Shown: one piece after another, positions 21,850-33,000 of the stretch
How positions within the stretch are numbered: the first letter of the stretch is position 1
How the letters are laid out: the number at the start of each line of letters is the position of its first letter
Made by a program: the position numbers and the translations under genes
NCBI RefSeq assembly: GCF_037392515.1
Contig: NC_090295.1
Span: forward strand, 13,473,001-13,537,000
Length of the DNA stretch: 64,000 nt
Origin: Haliotis asinina
Taxonomy: Eukaryota; Mollusca; Gastropoda; Lepetellida; Haliotidae
Direction of reading: 5' to 3'
The notes under the pieces: model-generated
Database searches by the model: none
Told to the model about the DNA's origin: nothing
The model's input: only the letters and a program-made list of their open reading frames with translations

Positions 21850-23310
21850 GCCCTTGTCGGTCTCTTTACTACGAATTTTTGGTGATGCCAAGATTTGAGA
21901 GTGTTGCCAGTTGATAGAGGGATTTTGATTTTTAACAATGTGTTCTGAGAGTGCAGATATAAGGTCAGATTTTTCAACTGAAGTTTTGTGTTCTTTTAAT
22001 CTAATGTTGAATATGGTTTCTTATTCAACACAAAACCGAATTCACTATAGAGGACGCCAATCTTGTATTTGACTTGTATTCTATTATCTTCTACAGACAT
22101 GTACATCATATTCTATACAAGTGTCGAGATGAGTTGGCTCGAGCTGGATTGACTGTAAACAACGAAAACTGACATTAAGTAAATGCGCAAGCTAAATACA
22201 CAAACAAGATGGATTGTCATTCTTGAACGGAAATTATCCTAGCGTATATTGACCAAAGTTTGTAAGGTAAATAATTACCGTTTGTAAAACCCCTATATCA
22301 TGTGGCAAACTTCTCCACCGAGCACACTTTCCCTGGGTGCCTGACCAGAGTTACTTCCCTTAAAAGCGTTTGCAAGCGCACAACAGAATTGTCATTAACA
22401 TTTTTTCATAAACGTAACATTGAAAGGCCGACAAGCTTCTCCAATGTAGCTGCTTCCACAATCACAAGAAATTTTGTATATACATCCTCTGAAATTGGAC
22501 TTATTCTGGTTGCTGCCACCTCTCCCATTTGCTCTCAGGATGGTTTTTAAAATTTTATCAGAATAAAATGTCACATCCAAACTTATAATTCTTCTAAGGA
22601 GTCTGCTGATGTGATGGCTAATCTGGCATTGGTATGGAATGTTAATCCTGATGGGAGCTGGTTCAGTTTTCCGTGTGCGATTATTTCCTTGATGGAGGGT
22701 GGTGGCAACGGTCTGCTCTACTAGTTGTTTAGGATATCCGTTGAGTGTGATGAAAGTTGTGAGGTGGTCGTTTTCATCTTGGAAGCGTGCTGGGTTGCAG
22801 ATAGCCTTGGCGCGTCTGGTTAGGGTTGATACTATGGCTCGTTTAATTTGTGGATGGTGGTTGGATAAATAATGAATATACTGGTCAGTGTGTGTTGGTT
22901 TTCTATAGACAGAAGAAGTGATCTTGTTGGATGATTTATCGAGGGACACATCAAAAAAGGGCAACTTGTGTTGATCTTCAGTTTCCATGGTAAACTGGAT
23001 GCGGGATTGCTGTTTGTTAAGGTGATGTTGGAGAGCAGTAGGGTCATGGTCGGGATCAAGGATGGTGAAAGTATCATCAACCTTTCGATACCAGCATAGT
23101 GGTTGGAATGGCGATGTTTGTCGGGCTGACAAACTAGTCATGAAGATTTCAGTAATCAGAGGGGATAGTGGTGAACCCATGGGGAGCCCATGAATCTGTT
23201 GATAGATGTTGTTCTGCCATGTGAAATATGAAGTCTGGAAACAGCTGTATACCACTTCAGTTATGCTGTCTATGCTGAGTGTTGTGTTAAGAGTATCAAT
23301 ACAACCAATT
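21850..23310 (-). mobile_element. Penelope-like element, 5'-truncated: reverse transcriptase plus GIY-YIG nuclease
   Basis: Open on the complement from 23255 to 22395. Reverse-transcriptase landmarks are HGLPMGSPLSPLITEIFM and WYRKVDDTF (the VDD active site, with RK where most have a shorter YVDD). LPFFDVSLDKSSNKITSSVY and VYRKPTHTDQYIHYLSNHHP follow. The GIY-YIG domain starts CIYKISCDCGSSYIGEACRP and is split by an insert (22030-22425). It resumes as FNIRLKEHKTSVEKSDL, SALSEHIVKNQNPSINW. The fingers and N-terminal part are missing. Confidence 0.88.
22030..22425. mobile_element. Unidentified ~395-bp insertion in the Penelope-like element
   Basis: Splits the GIY-YIG reading after RPFN; coding resumes with FNIRL. 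The flanks share TAA(C/T)(A/G)TTGAA, a 10-bp near-duplicate at about 22023 and 22424, as left by an insertion with 8-10 bp target duplication. No clear terminal inverted repeats or coding potential. Confidence 0.55.
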
Positions 23311-24904
23311 AACTGTAACGTTTCATGAGTTCATCTTAGCTGTTTATTCCAGTCACTGTTCGTATAAATAAGATCACGTACAGCGGCGTTACGTGGAACA
23401 AATAAAGGTTTTACCTGTCCCACCAACTGACTCAACAGTGTTTATTTCAATATGACTGTTGCTTATTTCAATATGACTGTTGCAGTGGAATGCTTCTCTA
23501 CTTTTCCGTGAAGGTTCTGACACCATTATCAAACCAGTTTTCCTCCAAATAGTATACATGTGCTTCGTGTGGTATAACCATAATTATTATTGCAGTATAT
23601 GTGAGATCGGCATGAGATGAATAAGTTTTCAGCCTGAGAGCAAATTGAATCATCCTGTAGATCTTTCTATAATCCATATATTGATGTATATACATCAGGT
23701 TCCCAGATTGATTCGGATTAAGTTCGGGTATTCTCCTCAACTTTAGTAAACTACTATCGTCAAGAAAGACATAAAAACAACTGCTATCATCAGATTCAAA
23801 AGACTTAATAAGCTCAGGGATAATCTACAACTATCACAAAGCGTTGTAGACACCCTAACAGTTTTGTAAAAAAATAAGATTAACAAGAAAGAAAGAAGTT
23901 ATAGAACTATAACCCTCAAGCATCACAAGCATCAGTGCGGATCAGACCAGATCAGCGATATGTCATATTTTTCATACACATCACATACACCCTAACATTT
24001 TTTTCTATTATCATAAAACCATCACTATTACTTGCCAACACCTTTCACCTGATGGTATATCCCCTTCATAAAAATTAAAGGTATATGCGAAAGAGATTTT
24101 AGAATAATAACAAGAAACACTCAAACAACGCAGTGTAGTATTTCAATGGCGGGTGAGATCAGCGACATGTCACATTTTTCACACATGTCAAATACACCCA
24201 AACCTTTTCATAGATTATCATTATTACTTGCAAATACCTTTCAACTAAAGGTATGTTTCACTTCTAAAAATTAAACGAATGTGTGAAAGAAGTTTTTGTC
24301 GACACAATTTTGTCTATTTTCGTGGTGAATCGTAGATGGAAGCCAGTGAGCTATAACATGTCGACTATAACTTTACTACAAATCTACTGTCCTAATACTG
24401 ACACTAACAACAATTACTTGACTTAAACTGAAGTGACAAACTTTGTGTCATAACACTCAGCTAACTGAAACAGCTGTAAAAAAACCGAACGCAATCTTTA
24501 ATTCTAAGTTGCCGCCATATTGGTTAAACGGTGGTCACGTGACGAGCTGAGGCATACTTTCAGGGACTTTTCGTTGAGTTTCCTCTCCCTCTGTATATAG
24601 TCTCCTTGACAAGATTTATTGTACATCTAAGTTAAATAGATCTGTACATGGAAGCAGCCATCTTGATGTAATCTTTATTACATGTCAGTAGACGTATAAC
24701 TCCTGAACAATTTTCATTTTTATTTGTTTTGACATGTGTGCAGAGAATAACAGTAAAAGGTGCTGATATCATAATTTTACAGTTGCTTGGAATAGAAAAT
24801 AATGTGGACACCACATACTGATGTGTGACGAGTCTTCCGTCTAAATTGCATTGATGTACTATGCCCAGGGAAAAGTCTACAAAACCTCTTCAAGATTTAC
24901 TTAA
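23311..24904. other. Intergenic; two local duplications
   Basis: TTATTTCAATATGACTGTTGC is doubled at 23442 and 23464. A diverged 207-bp tandem duplication begins at 23950 and 24157 (GATCAGCGATATGTCA and GATCAGCGACATGTCA). GCCGCCATATTGG at about 24511 is a YY1-like site without an obvious gene. Confidence 0.5.
23950..24303 (+). repeat. Diverged 207-bp tandem duplication
   Basis: Both units run through CATATTTTTCA/CACATTTTTCA, TACACCC, ATTACTTGC, ACCTTTCA and AAAATTAAA in register, with short insertions and deletions. Confidence 0.7.
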
Positions 24905-26185
24905 AGGTCACATGCAACGTAAAACACAACTTTGCAGATTCTGGTACCTTTCGGTATGCACTTACCGAAACAAATCATAAAAATTGCCAATTCAACCTAT
25001 AAAGTTGAAAAAAAACGCGATGAAAAAAAAGCCCGCGAAATCGGAGTTCAAACGTTTCACTAAATTCCCCCCAGCGCTGGGGGGAAAACTGGTTTCAACA
25101 GTTGTGCTGCGCTGCGTCCATAACGCATGCGCAGTGAATAGGTTCGCGGAGCTTGAAACAGTATGCATGCCCAGCGTCTAAGGTTGTGAGCAGTAGTCTA
25201 ATGTTGGTTGTGTACACAAACAAGTAAATGATCTACTCGTTACGTAAAAAAAACTTGTTGATTGTGGTAAGCAGTCTCTGTCACAGAGCTCATTGTCTGG
25301 TTTATTCACACCTATATGTCTACCTGCCTGTCTGCTAAAGACAACATGCAGTACACAGCTTCAATCATTGACCACGTGTAATTTGAACTTAACACCTATC
25401 AGAGTATACGACATAAAGAAAATAAGTTGATTTATGACTCGCGCCCCCGCGTCCCGTCTCTGCCACATTATGTAATTAGGCACGTGTGATACACATGACA
25501 TGTTTTTATGTCAGTGGGTTGCAAACAAACTACATTCACTTTTTTCGGATGACTGGATCTGACGGAAACTGGCGCAAACTCTTGTCATTTTCAAGTCCTG
25601 CTTTGTACTTGGACGAATGACAGATTCCAGCCACGCAGTAGTTTACCATCTCTACTGATGTCATTTTTGATTGGATCGAGCGCAAATTCGGAGAACATGT
25701 ATTTTCAAAATCCAACATCTCTATATACATTCTTCATGGAAAACGACTTGTTTTAGTGTGTATGATTTTGTTTGACAACAGTATATGAATCCATACTGAA
25801 ACGACGCATCAAGTACACAAAAAGAAGTTGTTATCCATAAAGAATCTTACTTTCTTGTGACTCGCTATACTTCTAAAATGCCCATCAAACAGATCATCTG
25901 TCTGCACACACAATGAACCCTCAGCAGATCAGCAAATGAAACAGCCAATCAGAATCCGTCGTTACACTTGAGTGCACATCCAGGTGCTAAGACTGGGCTC
26001 GGTCTCCCGAGGGCTTCGTTTCGGGGGAAGTAAGCCCATGTACAAAATATTGCACTTTTGAATCGCGATTGTACGCTTATAATTTTGTTTATTTGTTTTT
26101 TTAAAAGCAGCAATGTATATTATATGTCATGAATAAGTGATAAATGTGTTTTAATTATGTTTGATTTTTTGGTTGCATGTGACCT
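24905..26185. mobile_element. Non-autonomous TTAA-flanked DNA transposon, 1281 bp
   Basis: Perfect 14-bp terminal inverted repeats AGGTCACATGCAAC (24905-24918) and GTTGCATGTGACCT (26172-26185), bounded by TTAA on each side (24901-24904, 26186-26189). TTAA duplication suits the piggyBac or Kolobok superfamilies; the AGG end favours neither with certainty. No transposase frame inside. It contains a perfect 22-bp palindrome at 25065-25086. Confidence 0.85.
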
Positions 26186-26242
26186 TTAACAATCACATAT
26201 TAAGTGTGCCCCATATCACATCAATATAATGTATTGAGTATG

Positions 26243-26520
26243 GAGTGAGCGAGTTTAGTTTTACGCCACACTCCGCAATATTCCAGCTATATGGCGACAG
26301 TCTGTAAATAATCGAGTCTGGACCAGACAATCCAGTGATCAACAACATGAGAATCGATCTGCTCGATATGCGCAATTGGGAACCGATGACATGTGTCAAC
26401 CAAGTCAGCGAGCCTGACCACCCGATCCCGTTAGTCTCCTCTTACGACAAGCATAATCGCCTTTTATGGCAAGCAGGGGTTGCTGAAGACCTATTCTTCC
26501 CCGGGTAGACCTTCACGGGT
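26243..26520 (-). mobile_element. SINE family B, full length, with 12-bp target site duplication
   Basis: GTATTGAGTATG at 26231-26242 and 26521-26532. Ends GAGTGAGCGAGTTTAG and CTTCACGGGT agree with the copy at 12103. It lies only 57 bp beyond the TTAA transposon. Confidence 0.95.
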
Positions 26521-27584
26521 GTATTGAGTATGAAATCATAGAGATGTCTGTTTGGAGTGATAACAAACTGCCTCTTCAGTTAAGTATCTCCCTGTATCTA
26601 CCTGTATTTCCCATCAGTACATGTCATTGAAGCATACTTTCTACCACAAAACTGTTCTCGGATCCATATCACCACATAACACACACCTCATTAAGCATGT
26701 TAAAGCTGCATATGAGAACGTAAAAAATATTACTGTTCCTGTTTGTATTAAAGTATGAGTCCATTCTCGTTCTTCTGATGCCGCAAGTGATTCATCTGAT
26801 GACATGTCCACATTTTACATATTAGTATACGTGTGGACAACGTGAATTCACTTAAATGATTGCATACCGTTTACTCGGATTGTACAAGGTATTTTGCACA
26901 ATAAATGGTTCAGATGGAGAGTTTGAACTTACATGGATTTTGTGCCGTGAAACATTATCTGCGATGCATATTACATGCCAGAAATATGATTAAATCCTTA
27001 ACACTTTACTGAGACGACTGTCTTTCAAAATAATCCATCTTCATATTGCCTTGCTAATGTATTTGTAACGTGTATATAGTTTCTTGTGCCCAAACGGATA
27101 TCTCACCAAGTAGGCACTTTTAAAGGATTACCAGAAAATTTTCGCTACATGTGCAGTTCACAGTTTCACCAACGAATCTGGTATGCATATTTGTAACCAC
27201 AGGGCGAAACAGGAACAAACCGACAACTGAGCACCAATCAATTTCAACGCGTTTGTTCTGCTAACCTGCTTTGTGCATAAGAATGTAGTATGTAATGGGC
27301 AAATTCCAGATGTTGCACCAAAAGCAGGGTGTGAAATCTGCATTTAGCCCATACAGAAAAATCACATACCATTACATTCTATTTATCTCCTTTATACAAA
27401 ATGTCTTGTAAATGTACTGTAAATCTTTTATTACTAGGACATTAAGAAGTAAACTTATTTGAGCAGTGCCATATCCACATTCCCCTATGTAACTACGAAC
27501 ACACACCATCAAGTTGGGGGAACCTACTGATCGGCCTATGATGTGAATACCGAGCGTAGAGTAGTAGTACATATATAGCAAGTA

Positions 27585-27716
27585 GTTTCCGAAATGATAA
27601 CACGACACGGATCTACCTGTTTGAATATTGTATCTTTAGAGAGAAGTTTTCTCCCTTCTGAAGATACAATATTGAAACGTAGCAAAAGATCCGTGTCGTG
27701 TTATCATTTCGGAAAC
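27585..27716. repeat. Perfect-armed hairpin (fold-back element), 132 bp
   Basis: A 30-bp arm (27585-27614, beginning GTTTCCGAAATGATAACACG) and its exact complement (27687-27716). An inner arm pair, AATATTGTATCTT and AAGATACAATATT, and a short unpaired top follow. No base changes are seen between the outer arms. Confidence 0.9.
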
Positions 27717-27718
27717 GA

Positions 27719-27748
27719 TTCTCTCTCTCTCTCTCTCTCTCTCTCCGC

Positions 27749-27779
<31 letters not shown>

Positions 27780-27781
27780 TC
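27719..27781. repeat. Compound microsatellite (TC)n(CG)n(TG)n
   Basis: About 26 bp of TC, then about 16 bp of alternating CG, then about 20 bp of TG. The CG/TG run is a strict purine-pyrimidine alternation with Z-DNA potential, sitting directly beside the perfect hairpin. Confidence 0.95.
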
Positions 27782-28874
27782 TATAATAGTTTTGACAACT
27801 TTCACTGAAAACTATTGACAAAGATATTCAGCTTTAGTTATTAAAAGAAAAATCTATGCAATGTTGTGTTCTTAATGAACATCTTTTCCTGAGCATGATA
27901 TAATTTTCCATATTGTCTAAAAACTTATGTTTTTCAAGCTGAGGAGTTCCATTAACTATTCATATAAAAACCATTTAATGCAGAAATTGATAGTTCGTGA
28001 AATAATGAGAAAAATGTTACAATAATACAGGCCGATCGGTAGGTTTTCCCTGACCTCACGGTGACCCACTGACCACACACTGTATGCAACGTTATAAAAC
28101 ACCTCGCCCCACTAGAAGCAACACAAATTTTCCACACTTTCGAACATAAGAACGAAGCAAGACCTTATGTTTCTGTACTTTGTTTCCCAAACCCATGTTT
28201 CTTCACCTTGTCGAGAAATAGGTTAACGCGCCTGGATAACACAAACTTCGAAAAGAAAACATTTCAAACTTTTAAAAACTATGTGTTAACGACTCTCACC
28301 TTTGCTGAGAAATTTGTCCTCTCTGTGAAAGACAGCTACTGAAGCTATTTCATAGTTCAAACTTGAAAGACCTTTGTGCATTGTGTGAGGGCGACATATC
28401 GAAGGTTAAGGCACTGTTTTGCTGACCTTCTCACAGCACATCAGTGATATATGGTCCAAGGTTCGACTGACAAGTCAAGTGACTCGGGTATTTCGTGCAT
28501 TCCGCGCATCTGCACGTGCTTCGTCAGTCTTTGTTCTGAGGGGACGCAATTACCCACCAAATTAATTTTGGGGCGTGGCTCGGATCTCGCGCAACCGCTT
28601 CTTCAACTGCAAGGATAATTTGTACTCAGTATTGAAAGTGTCGCTCAATTGATTATTTGGGCTTTCATCAAAATGTTAATTTTTACGGGTTTGACTTTGT
28701 TATATATTTGTTGTTCGGAAAAAAACCCGCTGAACCGAAATATTTGACTGCGCCTTACTTTTAAATGACTGAGTAGTAATGTCTGGTTTGTTCAGATATC
28801 CTTCACCGAAACTGGCGCGGCCCTCCAATCACTCTTTCACTGATGTGACGGCAGACATTGCTCAGCCTTGTAAT

Positions 28875-29005
28875 ATAGCTTATACTTCGGGTAAATTCGT
28901 CCGCATGTCATGCTGAAACCCGGGCTCTATTCTCCACATTGGTACAATTTGTGGAACCCATTTCTCATGTCTCCCGCAATAATGTTGCCCAAATATTGCT
29001 AAAAG
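28875..29005 (+). mobile_element. SINE family A, diverged
   Basis: CATGCTGAAACCCGGGCTC, CCATTTCTCATGTCTCCCGC and AATATTGCTAAAAGC; the 3' end is lost. Confidence 0.75.
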
Positions 29006-30009
29006 CTATCGATGGATGACAATTGTTGAATGACAGCAAATAATGAATTGTAGAAACGAAAAACCTATCAAAGCATGTGTTGCTGCACACCAGTACTAAC
29101 CAGGATCTTTACGGGTCCTACACATTATCAGCCTTGAAAAAGCGATAGTGAAACAATTAGGCATATGCAATACAGAAACATACTTTCACGAAAGAAGTTT
29201 AGAAACACGCATTTCTAAATGGAGTGGCTTTGATCAAGTTTCACAACATGTATGCACACACACGTACGTGCGTACGCACGCGCATTTTTTTTTAAAAAAA
29301 ACCCCAACAACCCAAACTAATATTTTTGTGTTTCCGAACTCAACTCTATTACAGCTAAACGTAAATAACATTTGAGCAACGTGCCTTGGTTTTTGCCTTG
29401 AGAGTCGGGAACATGTTTTCGATGGAAAAGGAAATACTGCCGGCCGAAAGAAAGTACACCCAGCTTGTCGGCCAAGTATGGTCCTAATCTTTTGTAATGT
29501 TGTGGCCAAATCCAATCTTTTACCAGCACTGAGCAATTAAAGTTGGATTCTCTCAGTAATTCGATAAGAAAATAGTAATCTTTAAAACACACGTTGCGAT
29601 GCCAAGGTAAGACCGAATAACCTATTTCGTTTGCAAAACACAAAGAAACTTTGCTTGTTAAACTCGTTTAAGTACTTTAAAAACCGACGAAAGGCTAATT
29701 GTGAAAAGCATGTGGCTTTTAAATACCCGATAAGCCTTCGTTAAATACTGGCATCAGCTCCGGCAAACCATCTGTGCATTAGACGTATTGTAAAGAAAGT
29801 TTCTCAGCTTGGTGTTGCTAATACTCGATTGATCTTTGAACTCTGACTCATAAAGCCACGCGATGTCACGCACGTTACGTTACTTCACGAGGCCTTCAGA
29901 CACGTGGTCGCCTTTTGCTTGCTGTGGGATTTTTAAAATGTCAGAATGTAAAACTCGGGTTGAGCTGTCTCTTTTTTTCTTCAAGCAATGAAATTAGTTG
30001 ACTGATTAC
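29006..30009. other. Upstream region of the chitin-binding protein gene
   Basis: Contains an alternating purine-pyrimidine CACACACGTACGTGCGTACG stretch near 29255 followed by poly-T/poly-A. No coding exon recognised. Confidence 0.4.
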
Positions 30010-30016
30010 TATAAAA
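30010..30016 (+). promoter_or_regulatory. TATA box of the chitin-binding protein gene
   Basis: TATAAAA, 49 bp before the ATG at 30065; TCAGTTC about 30 bp downstream fits an initiator. Confidence 0.75.
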
Positions 30017-30064
30017 GCAAAGCATTCCTGTAAGCGGTTCCTCAGTTCTTTTCACCGAGTCAGA

Positions 30065-33000
30065 ATGATTTCACGGGATCTCTTGGTAATTTTCGGACTA
30101 TGTAAGTACAAGGTTTCTTTAACGGGTATTGTAAACGTTTACGGGTATTATAGAATATTACGGGTATTGTAAAAGTAAGTAAAGAATAACTAATGTAAAC
30201 TCAGCTACATCATGTCAAGATGATAATTTATTATAAAAGTTTCTGTGTTGACATGAAAGAATGGGTGGTAACTCGCCAGATCGTTTTTCGAAGTCAGGTT
30301 TACCCATGCAGTAAGGGTCAGAGTAAGTGATTCAAAATGAAATCATGTCGGACAGAATTTTGCAACAGCCAGTTAACAAACCATTTCCACGATTCTTTGG
30401 AAGTCGATATAATCTTGCTTTCATTACGGAATATTGATCTTCAGATATCCGTATCTATGTAATAAATTAGCGAAATACTCCTTCCATAGCATTTTATCTC
30501 TAAGACATGATTCCTTTTCAAAATATACATCTTTCGCTGTGAAGGAATTGAAGTTTTAATAGTTTGAAAATGTCTCTAAAACTATTTTATAAATTTACTT
30601 TCCAACAGTTGTTAACATTTATACCTGTATTTGATGACAGCCTTTTTGTAATATGTCAATGGCATCAATTTCAGTACAGTTAGAACTCTCAAAGTAATAT
30701 TCACTGCCATTTATATTTATCGTTACCGACAGACACATACACATTCGTCACGACTGGCATCTTGCCGTTACCACCAAACATGCATATTTGTCAGTGATGG
30801 CATCTTTCCGTTATCACTAAACATATACACTTTCGTTCCCATGGAAATCTCCCTGTTATCGACAGATGCATTCACATGTGTCACTAATGGCACCTTGCCG
30901 TTACGGACAATCGCACACACATTTGTCACTAATGGCATCTTGTCGTGACGGACAAACACACATTTGTCACTAGTGGCATCTTGTCGTAAGAAACAAACGC
31001 AAACAAATTCGTCTCTATAGACATGTTGCCTTTGCCGACAGACACATGCACAATCGTAACTGCTGGCATCTTCCCGTTATCGACTGACATACTTACATTC
31101 GTCACCATTTACCGTTCGTACACATAAATTCGTCACTATCTTTGTCCAAAGTTTAGTAACTTAAAACTGAATTCAGTATTCTACCGCTGATCCGACCAGT
31201 CGATGTCCGGCGCAAGGCATGTTGATAACAAGGACGGTTTCTGGCATTGTGTGGGCGTGGGATCGAACCCCAGTCTTCAGGTTTCCAGGTGGATGCTCAG
31301 TCTACTAAACCGCGAAGATTCGGAAACGGAAAGAGTTTTGCCATTCAGCGTTATATAACTACAAACCGTGGCAAAAAGTATGAGAATTTGATAGTCAAGT
31401 ATAAAGTGACTTAACTTCAATGTAATGAGGTCATTTATACTCTAAGGTCAATACAACTTTTTGTGCGCTTGATGGGCATTTTAGAGGACATGTCAGAACT
31501 TGCAGTGAAGCAACTGAATCAATATTTGTTGAGTTTGAGTGAAGTGAAACCTTGTCAAATTAGCTAAAAACAATGCTGCACCATGTATGGTCCAAACGCT
31601 CAAACACAACAGCCTATTGCATTTTGAAGACACACTTCCCATTGCATTTACCCAAGAGTATAAATGACCGCACCACTTTTAACTGTATGGTTATCAAATT
31701 TTAGGATGTTCCCATAATTTTTGTTTGTATCATGTAAAGTTTCAGACACGACAAAGAACCGGTTTCAACTGCCCACATGGGTATAATACGGGAAGTTTGT
31801 TTCTAGTGACACGATATATTTGGAATATTTCTAAAAGCAGCATTAAACCAAGCTCAAGACAAGACAAGACAAGACAAGACAAGACAAACATATTCTTACG
31901 CATTGTTAAAACCTGATCAGTTAGGCAATAATTAAGATGTGAGCACAAACTGATTGCCAGCAAAGGTCCGACCGATACTTTTCTGCTACATAACACCGTC
32001 GCACGTTACAACGAAGAGCCAGTTTCGATTCATTACCTGGGTACAATGTGTGAAACCCGATGATGACTCCTCTGTGATATTGCCGGAATATTGCTAAAAG
32101 CGTTGTAATACCACACTCACCCTCTGATTATTATGGGGGCGGTGGGGGTAGCCTAGTGGTTAAAGCGTTCGCTCGAAGACCAGGGTTCGATTCTCCACAT
32201 GAATACAATGTTTGAATATTGCTAAAAGCGGCGTAAAACCAAACTCACCACTCACTCTCTCATTATTATGATAAAAAGACAATTGAGATGTGCATACAAA
32301 CAAACAAACTGATGGTCAAAGGCTGATATTTTACGACTTCTTCTACAGGTTTGGTGGTTGTATTACCGGCTCACTGTCAACGGCCGCCTTCCCGGCCAAC
32401 ACGCCGACCTATTATTCCCGAGGCTGTACGATGTACGAGGGCGGGCAACCTCCCAGTCAGAAGGAACTGCAGACTTTACCTATCATGTGGCCAGTCTGGC
32501 GTAGAAGGCGATGTGATGTCGTGTCCAGCTGGGACTACGTTTAATCGCGATGTCGGATCCTGCGATGATCTACAGAATGAAAATATTCGTTGTAGTAATG
32601 ACCGTCGTCAAAATAACAACTTCAATCCTCGTCGCCCAGACAACAACAACAACTTCAATTTTCGTCGTCCAATCCTTAACAACAACAACAACAACAACAA
32701 CTTCAATTCTCGTCGTCCTAACAACAACTTTAATTCTCGTCGCCCTGACAACAACAACAACAACAACAACTTCAATTCTCGTCGCCCAAACTTTAGCAAC
32801 AACAACAACAACAACAACCGCCGCACTAATAGCCAGCGCACTCCGGGACGTAACGTGTTCGAAGGTAAGATATTAAAGACACTTTTCCAACCCAAACGCA
32901 CAACAAAAGTATTAGAATTTTGCCAGATACTGGATACGCATTCAGTTGAAATGGCAGTTTTCCTTCTGCGAGAGAGGTAAGCCAAATCGTTCTCTGAGAC

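Larger units (their letters stand above)
26533..28874. other. Intergenic, with a fold-back element and a compound microsatellite
   Basis: No gene recognised. The two structured items are listed separately (27585-27716 and 27719-27781). Confidence 0.4.

Noticed and set aside
32131-32210. Functional tRNA gene
   Set aside because: Box A and B are good but no cloverleaf ends form and the sequence continues into the SINE body and tail.
32550-32985. Thr-rich and Leu-rich open frames over the CAA repeats
   Set aside because: Shadows of the Asn-rich part of exon 2.
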